A stretch of 64,000 nucleotides of DNA from Opitutia bacterium (GCA_016217595.1 JACRHS010000020.1:62001-126000), one strand, 5' to 3'; positions 37,058 to 46,533 are shown, counted from the first letter of the stretch. Notes: a model not told the origin generated them from the sequence alone. Program-made: numbers and translations.

Positions 37058-37816
37058 ATGAGCAGACTGTTAATCATCGAATTCGTTAGCTACAGCGCCC
37101 CTTCCAAATTTCTGCCAGCATGGTTCGCATATCGTTATTTATTAAAGCTATTTACCGCACTAAGCATAGTTCTTTTCACAGCAATTCTGGCACATGCCAC
37201 AACACCAACCGACACGCTTTCCCAGATTGTACCAACCCCAGCATTACCTCAAAAATGGCCATTAGAGATCATTCCCAAGATACAGTTTAAAGCCGTTACA
37301 GTTCCGCCATTACAGTCCCGGATCTTCTTTTCACCAGAACCACAGTATTTGAGTTATGTAAGTATCGATGGTCTCATTGATCTCTTCGGGAACGTGGAGA
37401 ATTATTCTGTCGCACTTGCGCCCCAAAGCATCGAGGTGATGAGGCTGAAGAAACTGAAAAGATATGCGGTGGAACCAATCGATTTCTCTGAAGAAAAAAG
37501 CGTGTCGTTTTCACCAGACGATACGTCGATTTTGCGTGTGATGCTGACTTATGACTCAACGTTCAATTGGGAGGAGGAATGCGATTGTATACCTGACTAT
37601 GAGTTTCGCGTGAAATTCTGGTATCAAAAACGAGTTATTTCCATCGATCTTTGTTTTCTGACCCGCACTTTGCGAGTTGTTCAGAACAATCGTGAGATTG
37701 CTCACAGTAATTTCGAGTTTGGTGCCAAGGTAATCGCTCAGCTTTTTGATCGTTATTATCCTGAATTACTCGAAAGAGAGGCAATCCGTAGGGCCCTTGG
37801 GATGGCTATCAGATAG
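37058..37816 (+). CDS. Unknown exported or membrane-anchored protein in low-GC DNA
   Basis: A 252-residue protein; ATG 37058 is preceded by GGAG at 37045-37048, while a GTG at 37028 would add ten residues. One hydrophobic segment (about residues 28-46, LKLFTALSIVLFTAILAHA) could be an uncleaved anchor or late signal peptide. The mature part has a proline-rich stretch and then a beta-rich domain. I recognise no family. GC is about 45% against about 68% in both neighbours, which points to recent horizontal arrival. Confidence 0.65.
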   Translation: MSRLLIIEFVSYSAPSKFLPAWFAYRYLLKLFTALSIVLFTAILAHATTPTDTLSQIVPTPALPQKWPLEIIPKIQFKAVTVPPLQSRIFFSPEPQYLSYVSIDGLIDLFGNVENYSVALAPQSIEVMRLKKLKRYAVEPIDFSEEKSVSFSPDDTSILRVMLTYDSTFNWEEECDCIPDYEFRVKFWYQKRVISIDLCFLTRTLRVVQNNREIAHSNFEFGAKVIAQLFDRYYPELLEREAIRRALGMAIR

Positions 37817-37968
37817 AGTGTCGAATGACTGCGACGTGACGCGAAATGAACCGAGAGGAACAGGTGGCAATCCTATCTTTTCCCGATTCAAAAAGGCCAC
37901 TGTGGCACCTCCCACTTGACTCCTGAACCGCCAGCTCCGTCGCTTTCGCACCCGCCCCATCCCCCATC

Positions 37969-39288
37969 ATGTTTAGCGCTTTTTTAAACTGGTTTAAGCC
38001 GCCGCTGGCGCAGCCGCGCCGCTCGGCCGAGGATATTCGCCGGCTTTATCCGCTGTACCGTTGGCGCGTCATGGAGGCCACGTACATCGCCTACGCCGCG
38101 TTTTACGTCGTGCGCAATAATTTCGCGCCGGTGTCCAAGGAGATCGGCGAGGCGCTGCATTACGACAAGCTCATGATCGGCGATATCATCGCCTACTCCG
38201 CCATCGCCTATGGCGTGGGCAAGTTCGTCATGGGCTACCTCGCCGACCGCAGCGACTGCCGGAAATATCTGTTCGCGGCGATGGCGCTGACGGCGGCGCT
38301 GAATTTCGGCTTCGGCGGCGCGACCGATTTTCGCCTCCACCTGGCGCTCTGGACGCTCAACGGCTTCGTGCAGGGCATGGGTTACGCGCCGTGTCTGCGC
38401 GGGCTCTCCCACTGGTACAGCGTCAAGGAGCGCGGCCTGTATCTCGGCATCTGGAACACTTCGCACAACATCGGCGGCGGCATCGCCGGCTATCTCGCCG
38501 CCAAATGCGCCGAGCACTACTCCTGGCCCTCGGCATTTCTGGTGCCGGGCGTCATCGCCTCGGTCTGCGCCGTGTATCTGCTCTGGCGGATGCTGGAGAC
38601 GCCGCAGTCCCGCGGCCTGCCGCCGGTTGAGGAATACAAAAACGATTACCCGCCGGAGGGCCATGCCGGGCAGGAGCGCGAGCTCACGAACCGCGAAATC
38701 TTCGTCCAACACATCCTGAAAAACCGGCTGCTCTGGGTGCTGGCGCTGGCGAACGTGTTCATCTACATCGCGCGGTACAGCCTGGTGGACTGGGGGCCGA
38801 CTTATCTGAAGGAGGTCAAAGGCGCGACGCTCGGCGCGGGCGGGTTCAGCACGCTCGTGATCGAGTTTGCCGGCGCCGCCGGGATGCTGGCGCTGGGCTG
38901 GGGCTCCGACCTGCTCGGCGGACGGCGCGGCCGGGTGGCGGCGTTGTCGATGATCCCCCTGCTGGCGGCCTTTCTCGCACTGATCTACACGCCCAAGGGA
39001 ATGCTCTGGCTGGACATGGTGCTCTTCGGCCTTGTGGGATTTTTCGTGTACACGCCGGTGATGTTTTCCGGCGTGATCGCGCTCGATCTGACCTCGAAAA
39101 AAGCGGTGGGCACGGCGACCGGATTTGTCGGCCTCTTCGGTTACGTGGGGCGGGTGATCCAGGGCAAGGGGCTCGGCTGGACCGTGCAACACTACGGATG
39201 GAACGCCGGGCTGTGCGCCGTCATCGTCTGCACCTTCGTGGCGATCTTCCTGCTGCTATTTCTGTGGAACGTCCGGCCGCGCGGCTGA
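37969..39288 (+). CDS. GlpT/UhpT-type organophosphate:phosphate antiporter (MFS)
   Basis: A 439-residue carrier with 12 hydrophobic segments. The N-terminal RWRVMEATYIAYAAFYVVRNN and the GxxADRSDCRKYLF loop are typical of the glycerol-3-phosphate / hexose-phosphate antiporter family, with the conserved Arg in helix 1 (VVRNN). It would exchange a phosphorylated sugar or glycerol for phosphate across the inner membrane. No regulator or glp gene is adjacent. Substrate assignment within the family is open. Confidence 0.88.
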   Translation: MFSAFLNWFKPPLAQPRRSAEDIRRLYPLYRWRVMEATYIAYAAFYVVRNNFAPVSKEIGEALHYDKLMIGDIIAYSAIAYGVGKFVMGYLADRSDCRKYLFAAMALTAALNFGFGGATDFRLHLALWTLNGFVQGMGYAPCLRGLSHWYSVKERGLYLGIWNTSHNIGGGIAGYLAAKCAEHYSWPSAFLVPGVIASVCAVYLLWRMLETPQSRGLPPVEEYKNDYPPEGHAGQERELTNREIFVQHILKNRLLWVLALANVFIYIARYSLVDWGPTYLKEVKGATLGAGGFSTLVIEFAGAAGMLALGWGSDLLGGRRGRVAALSMIPLLAAFLALIYTPKGMLWLDMVLFGLVGFFVYTPVMFSGVIALDLTSKKAVGTATGFVGLFGYVGRVIQGKGLGWTVQHYGWNAGLCAVIVCTFVAIFLLLFLWNVRPRG

Positions 39289-39332
39289 GCGCGCCGGGCG
39301 GCTGAGGAACGACGAGCTCCGCGGGGCGCGGG

Positions 39333-40883
39333 TCAGAAGCGCAGCGGCGCGGCGGCGGTGCCGTCGCAGTTCATGCGGAGGTACGTTTTGCCTTCGATGT
39401 CGCGCTGCACGTAGAGCTGGCTGCCATGCACCAGCACGCCGACGGCGTCGGGTGCGAGCACTTGCAGCGCCGTGCCATCGGGCCGGCACCGCACCAGCTC
39501 GCCACTGCCTCGCACCACATAGAGCCAGCCGTCCGCCCAGTTGAGCGCCAGCACCGGATCGGCGAGCACCGTCTCGCCACCCGTGCCGTTGCGCGCGAGC
39601 CGGCACAGGGCCGCGTTGCGATCCGGATCGGAGAACCAAATCGCGTCGCCCACAACCAGCAGCAGATTCGCGCGCCGGTCCGCCAGCTGCGCCCGGGCCG
39701 AGCCATCGTAACGCATCCGCCAGAGGCGCCCGCGGTCGGTCTTGTTCGCGTAATAAATCCAGCCATCGTCGGCGACACACATCGCACCGACCGCTTCGCG
39801 GCCCAACGCCTTCTCGCTGCCGCCGTCGAGCCGCAGCCGGTAGATCGCCCCATCGAGCACGCTGTGTTGAAAATAAATCCACTCGCCCATGACCGTGAGC
39901 GACGCCGCGCGGCTGTCGGAAATGCGCCGGTGTTTGGAGCCGTCTTTGCGGATACGGTGGATGCCGTCCATCGCGAGGTAGTAGACCCAGTCGCCGAGCA
40001 CCTGCACGCCGCGATAAATGTTCTCCGTCTCGCCCGGAGCGCCCACGGGCGTGCGGCCGGCGCCATCGAGCGCGAACCGGTAGAGTCCGGGCGCGGGAGC
40101 GGCGGCATCGTTGTAGTTGCGCCACAGCCCGGTGTAGAACGCATCGCCGTCAAACCCCAGCGCGCTGCCATTGACAGTGTTGCCTGCCGAGGCGCCGCGG
40201 GGCGCGGCCGGGCCGGCGGGCGTGTCCATCGCGGACAGCGGTTGCGCTGCGGCGGCAACGTGCGACTGCTCGCGCGCGAAAAACCACGCCAGATTCAGCG
40301 CGATGCCGGCGCCGGCCAGCGCGAGCGAGAAAAGCATGGCCGCCTTCCAGGTGTTGCGGAAAGGCACCGGCAAGACTTCGGCCGCGGGTTTTTCTGGTTT
40401 GGCTTCCTCCTCGTCCTCCGTCTTCGCCGACTCTGTTTCGCTTTCCTTATCCTCCTCTTCTTCCTCTTCATCTTCGTCCTCGTCTTCCTCGGTCTCGCCG
40501 AAGCGGTGCGGACGCGAGTACAGGAAAATGCGCGAGCTCCACAGCGCCAGCGGCCAGGCCAGCACGCCGGTGAAAAACATCCAGAAGCCGGCGTACCACC
40601 AGATCGGCGCGGTGTTCCACGCGGGATCGTGGCGCAGGTACCGCACGGTCACGCCGCGCCCCTCGGCCCCGCGATGCGAAGGACAGGAACCGAAGCCCTT
40701 GCTCATGTCCTCCGTCACGAATTCGTAGTGCGCGGTGTAGCCGCCGCGTGTGGACTGCCGCTTGACGCTGTAAATCGTGGCGCGGGCGTCGCGCCCCCAG
40801 AGTTGAATGGCGATTTCGCCGGCGCACCAGTGGTACGCCAGGGCCGCGAGACAAAATACGATCAAGCCACCGATGAAACGCAT
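39333..40883 (-). CDS. Membrane protein with DUF3592-like N-terminus, acidic linker and DUF5050-like propeller
   Basis: A 516-residue protein. Residues 1-120 hold two helices with a DUF3592-like loop between (DARATIYSV...VTVRYLRHDP). Residues 130-165 are almost all Glu/Asp with some Lys. A helix at about 182-202 follows. Residues 240-516 are repeats of the form WIYYAN...LWRMRYDGS, like DUF5050 or TolB-type propeller blades facing the periplasm. It starts six bases after a small lipoprotein gene, so the two probably act together at the membrane. Function unknown. Confidence 0.7.
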   Translation of the reverse strand: MRFIGGLIVFCLAALAYHWCAGEIAIQLWGRDARATIYSVKRQSTRGGYTAHYEFVTEDMSKGFGSCPSHRGAEGRGVTVRYLRHDPAWNTAPIWWYAGFWMFFTGVLAWPLALWSSRIFLYSRPHRFGETEEDEDEDEEEEEEDKESETESAKTEDEEEAKPEKPAAEVLPVPFRNTWKAAMLFSLALAGAGIALNLAWFFAREQSHVAAAAQPLSAMDTPAGPAAPRGASAGNTVNGSALGFDGDAFYTGLWRNYNDAAAPAPGLYRFALDGAGRTPVGAPGETENIYRGVQVLGDWVYYLAMDGIHRIRKDGSKHRRISDSRAASLTVMGEWIYFQHSVLDGAIYRLRLDGGSEKALGREAVGAMCVADDGWIYYANKTDRGRLWRMRYDGSARAQLADRRANLLLVVGDAIWFSDPDRNAALCRLARNGTGGETVLADPVLALNWADGWLYVVRGSGELVRCRPDGTALQVLAPDAVGVLVHGSQLYVQRDIEGKTYLRMNCDGTAAAPLRF

Positions 40884-40889
40884 GGGAGT

Positions 40890-41165
40890 TTATTTTTTCG
40901 GAGTGGAGCCGGTGCTGGCGCCCGTCGGAGCCGGCGATTTTTCCCGCACGATGAGCGGCTGGGAAAGGTTGTCGAGTTTCACGGCGTCCGGCGCGATGTC
41001 GGCAGACTTGTCCGCGGGCGGAGTCGTGGGTGCGGGTGCGTCCGGGGTCGCGGACGCGGCGGGGGCGGAAGCCGGACGCGCCGCCGGCGCCGGTGCAGGC
41101 GCTTCGGGTTTGGCACAAGCGGCCAGCAGCAGGCTGGCGCACAGCAAAGCGTGGCGATGTTTCAT
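40890..41165 (-). CDS. Small Ala/Pro-rich lipoprotein
   Basis: A 91-residue protein with a lipoprotein signal (MKHRHALLCASLLLAAC; acylated Cys 17), then a 40-residue Ala-Pro-rich tether and a short C-terminal part (AVKLDNLSQPLIVREKS). The ATG at 41165 is fixed by the signal sequence. It is upstream of, and six bases from, the DUF3592-like gene in the same direction. No known family. Confidence 0.7.
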   Translation of the reverse strand: MKHRHALLCASLLLAACAKPEAPAPAPAARPASAPAASATPDAPAPTTPPADKSADIAPDAVKLDNLSQPLIVREKSPAPTGASTGSTPKK

Positions 41166-41336
41166 GGGGATCTTTACCGCCCCGCCGCCCGGAGCGTTGC
41201 ACTGTGCACGTCCGGGCGAAGGAGCCGGGGAAGTATTTGCGGTTTTTGCGGCGGTTGGCGATAGCGCGGATGCCGGCGTTGCCACAGGAAATTCCTTGCG
41301 GCAACCCGCGCCCGCCCGTTCGCTTCCAGCCGATTC

Positions 41337-43505
41337 ATGGCTGCCCATCCCGCCAGCAAGGACAACACCTCCCTCGCCGACTTCCTCCAGATTTTGCGGC
41401 TGCGCAAGGTGCTCCTGCTCCTCATCCTCGCGTTGGTCGTACTGACCACCCTCGGGGTCACCGCATTTCTGCCGAAGACCTATCAGGCCACGACCAAGAT
41501 CCGCGTCGAAAAGCCCGAGGGCGAGGTGAAGCTCTTCCAGACGCAGAGCAGCGCGTACTTCGATCCGTACTTCCTCCAGGACCAGTTCCGCATCCTGCAA
41601 TCGGAGAAAATCCTCTACCCCGTCATCAAGAATCTGAATCTCAACGAGCGCCTCGCCGCGATGCTCGGGGCCACCGCCGCGCTGCCGCAGGCGTACTCCT
41701 ACCGCTACCTCGTCGACCGCATGTTGCGCGTCGAATCGCAACGCAGTTCATCGATCATCGAGATCAACGTCTCCGCGCAGGACAGCCGGCTCGCCGCCGA
41801 CATCGCCAACGAGATCGCGCGTTTCTACTCCGAGGACCGCGTCTCGCTCGCCACCTCCGAACAGCGCGAAGGGCTGGCCCAGCTCCGCCGCGAGCTGGAA
41901 TCGCAGGAGCGCGTGGTCTCGGCCCAGCGCGACGCCGTCGAGAAACTGCGCAAGGACCTCAACATCTCCGGCGTCGATCTCAACGCCCGCTACTCCGACA
42001 TGGAGATCGAGACGCTCCGCCAGATGCAGAATTCGCTCATCGCGCTCCGCGTCGACTCCATCGGCCGCAAGACCCGGTGGGAGCGGTTCAAGAGCATCCC
42101 GGTCGCGGATCGCATGGCCCTCGTCAATTCCGAGCTGATCCAGGATCAGAACATCCAGAATCTCCTCCAAGCCTACCTCGTGGCCGACCAGAACGTCACC
42201 CGCCTCAAGGGCCGGTTGGGCGAGGCGCATCCCGAGTTGATCGCGGCGGTCGACAGCCGCGCCAAAATCCGCGAGCAACTCGACGCGCAGTTGCGCGGCT
42301 ATGAAAGCGCGCTGGAAATCGCCTACAAGGAAGCCGAGGCGCGCGTCGCCGAGCTCGAAGGCCAGCTCGCCCGCGCCAAAGTCGATCAGATCCTCTCCGC
42401 GCGCGACCGCCTGCGCCCCTTCGAGGAAGCCGCGCAAAAGCTCGAAGACGAGACGCGCCTGATGACGACGCTGAAGCTCACGCTGCGTCAGCGGGAGATC
42501 GATTTTCAGGTGCCGAAGAAAACCATCGAGATCCTCAATCTCGCCGAGCCCGCCGTGCGCCCGAGCAAGCCGAACTGGAGCATCAACTTTCTCGCCGCGC
42601 TGTTCTTCGGCTCGCTCCTCGGCATCGGCGTCGTGGTGTTGTTGGAATATTTCGACACGAGTTTCCGCACGGTGAGCGACGTCGAGACGCGCCTGAAACT
42701 GCCCGTGCTCGGTGTGGTGCCGTTTAACCGCGAACCGCTCCACGAACTGTTGGACAACCCGGCCGACGCCGAGCCGTACCGCGTGCTGCACACCAACCTC
42801 AACCTCGCGCTCCCGCCCGGCCAGCCCTACGCGTTCATGATCTGCTCCGCCGGCCCCGGCGAGGGCAAGTCGACCACGCTGCACCATCTCGCCCGGCTCA
42901 TGGGCGCGGTGGGCGAACGCATCGTGCTGATCGATTCCGACCTGCGCCGCCCCGCGCAGCACCGGCTCGCCGCCCGTCCGAAGGAGCCCGGCTTCGCCGA
43001 TCTGCTGCTCGGCCGGCAGACGTTGGACAAGGTGACGCAGCGCGCCATCGCCCCCGGCCTCGATTTCATCCCAAGCGGCGCGACCGGCGATTTCACGCTC
43101 GGCCTGCTGCACCTCCACCGCATGAAGGATCTGATCGCCGAGCTGCGCGGCCGGTACGACAAAATCATCTTCGATTCTCCGCCGGTCATCGGCGTGAGCG
43201 ACACCACGGTGCTCGCCAGCGCGGTCGACGGCGTGGTCTTGCTCATCCAGCACCGCCGCAATCCGCAGAGCATGGTGCTGCGCGCGCAGCAGATCATCGG
43301 CGGCCTCAACGCGCGACTGCTCGGCGTGGTGCTCAACCAAGTGCCGCTCGGCGGCGGCGAAGACTACGGTTACTACACACACAATTACGCGTATTATAGC
43401 GACAGCGGCAAAAAGCGCCGCCGCCGGAGCGCCGACAGCGCCCGCCCGTCCGGTTCCACCGGCGACGACCGGATGGACCTGACCGAGCCCGATTCGAAAC
43501 GATGA
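41337..43505 (+). CDS. Wzc-type polysaccharide chain-length protein / bacterial tyrosine kinase
   Basis: A 722-residue inner-membrane protein. A Wzz domain starts at residue 12 with helix 1 at about 24-46. A long coiled-coil periplasmic region (about 165-400) follows, then helix 2 at about 413-437. A cytoplasmic BY-kinase domain has Walker A at about 506-512 (GPGEGKS, Lys 511) and Walker A' LIDSDLRRP. The C-terminus has a tyrosine cluster (EDYGYYTHNYAYY), the expected autophosphorylation site. It controls exopolysaccharide polymerisation and export. Its stop overlaps the start of the next gene in an ATGA junction. Confidence 0.93.
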   Translation: MAAHPASKDNTSLADFLQILRLRKVLLLLILALVVLTTLGVTAFLPKTYQATTKIRVEKPEGEVKLFQTQSSAYFDPYFLQDQFRILQSEKILYPVIKNLNLNERLAAMLGATAALPQAYSYRYLVDRMLRVESQRSSSIIEINVSAQDSRLAADIANEIARFYSEDRVSLATSEQREGLAQLRRELESQERVVSAQRDAVEKLRKDLNISGVDLNARYSDMEIETLRQMQNSLIALRVDSIGRKTRWERFKSIPVADRMALVNSELIQDQNIQNLLQAYLVADQNVTRLKGRLGEAHPELIAAVDSRAKIREQLDAQLRGYESALEIAYKEAEARVAELEGQLARAKVDQILSARDRLRPFEEAAQKLEDETRLMTTLKLTLRQREIDFQVPKKTIEILNLAEPAVRPSKPNWSINFLAALFFGSLLGIGVVVLLEYFDTSFRTVSDVETRLKLPVLGVVPFNREPLHELLDNPADAEPYRVLHTNLNLALPPGQPYAFMICSAGPGEGKSTTLHHLARLMGAVGERIVLIDSDLRRPAQHRLAARPKEPGFADLLLGRQTLDKVTQRAIAPGLDFIPSGATGDFTLGLLHLHRMKDLIAELRGRYDKIIFDSPPVIGVSDTTVLASAVDGVVLLIQHRRNPQSMVLRAQQIIGGLNARLLGVVLNQVPLGGGEDYGYYTHNYAYYSDSGKKRRRRSADSARPSGSTGDDRMDLTEPDSKR

Positions 43506-44344
43506 AACGGCGCACGGCATGGAGCTGGCTCGTGGCATGCCTCTGCACCGTGAGCGCGTGGGGCGGCGAAATCCGCATCGCCGGATCGGATCTGCTGGGC
43601 GAAGCGTGGGCGCAAGCCATCCGCGAATGCGCCGTGCGCCACCGCGCGGAACTGCGGCTTCATCTGGACGGCAGTCGCTCCGGTTGGAAGGACGTGCTGG
43701 CCGGGCGCGCAGATCTCGGTGTCGTGAGCTTCGCCACAGAGGCAGAAACGGTGCCCGATGAATTCGAGCGCCTGCCGCTGGCCTACCACGTGATCACAGC
43801 CGCCGCGCGTCCCGAGCTGGCGCTGCAATCGCTCAGCATCGAGCAACTGGCCGTCGTGTTTGGCGACCGCACCGAAAAAACACCCTGGGCCGGACACCTC
43901 TGGCTGGGCGACAGCGACCATACCGCCGAACTCGTGCGCGGGTTGTTGCTGAGCGGACATGCCCTCCACGCCACCGTGCGGTGGCATCGCTCGGCGCCGG
44001 AGCTGCAGGCCACATTGCCGGGGACGCCGGCGATAGTGCTGCTGCCGGGTCTCGACACTGGAAAGCTGGAACTGCGCCCGCTCGCGTTGCAGCGGACCGC
44101 GGACGAGGCGGGTGTGCTCCCTATGCCCGAGAGCGTGCATGCCGGCACCTATCCACTGCGCCTGCCGGTTTGGTTGGTATTTCGCCGCGTGGCCACGCCG
44201 GCGCTGTTTCCCTGCCTGCGTCTGTTGTTGAGTGACGAATCCGCCGCCGCACTGACCCGGGCCCGGCTCGTGCCGGTGCCGCGCGCGGCGCGACAGGAGG
44301 CGGTTTTCGCCGTGGAAGCCCGAATCGCACAAACCCAAAAATAG
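43502..44344 (+). CDS. PstS-like periplasmic binding protein coupled to the tyrosine kinase
   Basis: A 280-residue exported protein with a signal peptide ending near AWG (residue 21). The mature start GEIRIAGSDLLGEAWAQAI and the middle ADLGVVSFA match the phosphate-binding-protein (PstS/PBP) fold, which binds oxyanions through such loops. The ATG overlaps the kinase TGA, so synthesis is coupled to the kinase. No PstABC permease is present. It may sense phosphate or a phosphoglycan for the export machine, which is an inference from the coupling. Confidence 0.8.
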   Translation: MKRRTAWSWLVACLCTVSAWGGEIRIAGSDLLGEAWAQAIRECAVRHRAELRLHLDGSRSGWKDVLAGRADLGVVSFATEAETVPDEFERLPLAYHVITAAARPELALQSLSIEQLAVVFGDRTEKTPWAGHLWLGDSDHTAELVRGLLLSGHALHATVRWHRSAPELQATLPGTPAIVLLPGLDTGKLELRPLALQRTADEAGVLPMPESVHAGTYPLRLPVWLVFRRVATPALFPCLRLLLSDESAAALTRARLVPVPRAARQEAVFAVEARIAQTQK

Positions 44345-44347
44345 CTG

Positions 44348-44375
44348 TTGACGCAGGACAACTATGTCCTACTCC
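44348..44375 (+). promoter_or_regulatory. Candidate promoter for tRNA-Gly
   Basis: TTGACG at 44348-44353 is a near-consensus -35. A weak -10 (TACTCC, 44370-44375) lies 16 bases on, which would place the transcript start just ahead of the tRNA. The -35 overlaps the end of the binding-protein gene by no more than a few bases. Confidence 0.35.
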
Positions 44376-44389
44376 TACCCATCCGTTTT

Positions 44390-44465
<76 letters not shown>

Positions 44466-44470
44466 TTTTC

Positions 44471-44500
44471 CCGAAGCCTCTCAGCAATGAGAGGCTTCGG
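44471..44500 (+). terminator. Perfect hairpin downstream of tRNA-Gly
   Basis: A 13-bp perfect stem (CCGAAGCCTCTCA / TGAGAGGCTTCGG) with a GCAA tetraloop begins six bases after the tRNA CCA end. The following bases are CGTTTA, so the T-run is short. It is the likely transcription stop or processing structure for the tRNA. Confidence 0.8.
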
Positions 44501-44573
44501 CGTTTACAGCGGGCGCGCGCGCTGCCGGCGGGCTTGCCTCCGCTTGGTGCCTCCGCAGCATCCCCGCTGGCGC

Positions 44574-45542
44574 ATGATTCACTCTTTCATTTTCAGCGAT
44601 GGCCGGCTGGTCGGTCGCGACCTCGAACTCGAGGCGCTGCGTCTCGTGCGCGCCGACAAGGGCCTCGTGCTCTGGGTCGACCTGGACAACCCCACCGCCG
44701 AGGAAACGAAGGCCATTCTCGAAGGCGTTTTCCAGTTTCACCCGCTCGCCATTGAGGACTGCGTGTCACCCAGCTCGCTGCCGAAGGTCGAAGACTACGA
44801 AGACTATCTCTTCCTCGTAACGCATGCCGTGGATTTCACGCGCTCCGAGAAATTCAACACCACCGAGCTCGATCTGTTTTTGGGCAAGGACTTCCTCGTC
44901 AGTTTCCATCGCCAGCCGCTCAAGTCGGTGCGCGGCGTGATCGAGCGCGGGCTTAAAACCACCGGCGTCATCGCCCGCGGACCCGACCGCCTCGCGCACA
45001 TGCTCCTCGATGCGCTGGTGGATCATTACCAACCGGTGATCGACGAGTTGCGCACCGAGATCGAACAGATCGAAGAGGCCGTGCTCACACCTTCCGAAGT
45101 CCAACTCACCGCGCAACTCATGGAAGTGCGCTCCGAAGTCGCCCATCTGCGCCAGATCGTGCGCCCGCAACGCGAGCTCGCCAGCCGCCTCGCCCGGGGC
45201 GACTACGCCATGATCCGCGCCGTCATGCTGCCCTACTTCCGCGATCTGCGCGACAACCTCACCCGCATCGACGAAACCGCCGCGGTGTACGCCGATCAGC
45301 TCCTGATCTCCTTCGATCTCTACCTGAGCAAATCCTCCTTTCAGGCCAACGACGGCATCAAAGTCCTCACCGCCCTCACCGCCATTTCGTTGCCCGCCAC
45401 CGTCATTGGCAGTTGGTACGGCATGAACTTCGTCCACATGCCGGAGCTGCATTGGAAATACGGCTACTTCGCCTGCCTCGCCATGATGATCGTGCTCACG
45501 CTCTTCACCTGGCGCTGGTGCAAACAGAAGAAATGGCTCTGA
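44574..45542 (+). CDS. corA: CorA-family magnesium/cobalt channel (first of tandem pair)
   Basis: A 322-residue protein. The long cytoplasmic N-terminal domain and stalk helix are followed by two C-terminal helices. The selectivity motif YGMN (GMN at 283-285) is followed by FVHMPEL and a basic C-terminus (CKQKKWL). It moves Mg2+ and other divalent ions inward. ATG 44574 was chosen because upstream in-frame residues are tRNA-derived. A second copy follows after 16 bases. Confidence 0.94.
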   Translation: MIHSFIFSDGRLVGRDLELEALRLVRADKGLVLWVDLDNPTAEETKAILEGVFQFHPLAIEDCVSPSSLPKVEDYEDYLFLVTHAVDFTRSEKFNTTELDLFLGKDFLVSFHRQPLKSVRGVIERGLKTTGVIARGPDRLAHMLLDALVDHYQPVIDELRTEIEQIEEAVLTPSEVQLTAQLMEVRSEVAHLRQIVRPQRELASRLARGDYAMIRAVMLPYFRDLRDNLTRIDETAAVYADQLLISFDLYLSKSSFQANDGIKVLTALTAISLPATVIGSWYGMNFVHMPELHWKYGYFACLAMMIVLTLFTWRWCKQKKWL

Positions 45543-45558
45543 GCCTGCGTTATCGCCG

Positions 45559-46533
45559 ATGCCCATCACCACCCTCGTCTATCGCGAATCCAGGTTCGTC
45601 GCGCACAACCCGCCGCCCGAATCACTGGCGACATTGCGCACCGAGCCCGGCGTGATGCTGTGGGTCGATCTCTCCGCCCCGACCGAGGAGGAGATCAAGC
45701 TCGTGCTCGAAACCACCTTCCAGTTCCACCCGCTCGCCATTGAGGACTGCGTCGCCGACTCGCCCTTCCCCAAACTGGAGGACTTCGACACCTACCTCTA
45801 TCTCGTGATGCACGCGGTCGATTACACCAAGACCGCGCACTTCACCACCACCGAGCTCGATCTCTTTCTCGGGAAAACCTTCATCGTCACTTTCCACCGC
45901 CAGCCGCTCAAACCCGTGCAGGCGGCGCTCGAACGCTACCTGAAGTCGCCCGGCACGCCTGTGCGCGGCCCCGACCGGTTCGCCCACGGCATCCTCGATC
46001 TCATGGTTGAAGCCTACAAACCGGCGCTCGACGAGTTGCAGCACGAACTCGACGCCCTCGAAGCCGATTTGCTCCGCACCCTCCCGGCCGACCAGCTCTT
46101 CCCGCGCATTCTCGCGTTGCGCAAAGAGCTGTCCTCGCTCCGCCAGATTGTGCGCCCACAGCGCGAGATCGTCGCCGAACTCGCCCAGGGGAAAACCAAG
46201 CTCATCCGCTCGCTCATGGTGCCCTACCTCCGCGACCTGGTCGACGACCTCCTGCGCATTGAGACCCAGGCCGGCGCGTGGGCCGATCAAGTGATCCTCT
46301 CGTTCCGCGTCTATCTCAACAAAACCAGCCACGAGGCCAACGAAGGCATCCGGCTGCTCACCGCCATCACCGCGCTCACCATTCCGGTGCTGCTCGTCGG
46401 CGCGTGGTACGGCATGAATTACGAACACATGCCCGAACTGCCCTCAGTCTTCGGTTATCCCCTCGCTGCTTTTCTCACCCTCGGCGGCACGATTGCCATG
46501 CTCTGGGTCATGAAGAAAAAGAAATGGCTCTGA
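45559..46533 (+). CDS. corA: CorA-family magnesium/cobalt channel (second of tandem pair)
   Basis: A 324-residue paralogue of the preceding channel with the same layout, with GMN at 285-287 (YGMNYEHMPEL) and a MKKKKWL end. Identical segments such as FHPLAIEDC and TTELDLFLGK show a duplication, while elsewhere the two have diverged considerably. The 16-base gap suggests co-transcription. Subunits could mix into hetero-pentamers; this cannot be decided from sequence. Confidence 0.94.
   Translation: MPITTLVYRESRFVAHNPPPESLATLRTEPGVMLWVDLSAPTEEEIKLVLETTFQFHPLAIEDCVADSPFPKLEDFDTYLYLVMHAVDYTKTAHFTTTELDLFLGKTFIVTFHRQPLKPVQAALERYLKSPGTPVRGPDRFAHGILDLMVEAYKPALDELQHELDALEADLLRTLPADQLFPRILALRKELSSLRQIVRPQREIVAELAQGKTKLIRSLMVPYLRDLVDDLLRIETQAGAWADQVILSFRVYLNKTSHEANEGIRLLTAITALTIPVLLVGAWYGMNYEHMPELPSVFGYPLAAFLTLGGTIAMLWVMKKKKWL

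Noticed and set aside
37901-37960. Promoter TTGACT near the GlpT-like gene
   Set aside because: A fair -35 exists, but no matching -10 at 16-19 bases could be found.
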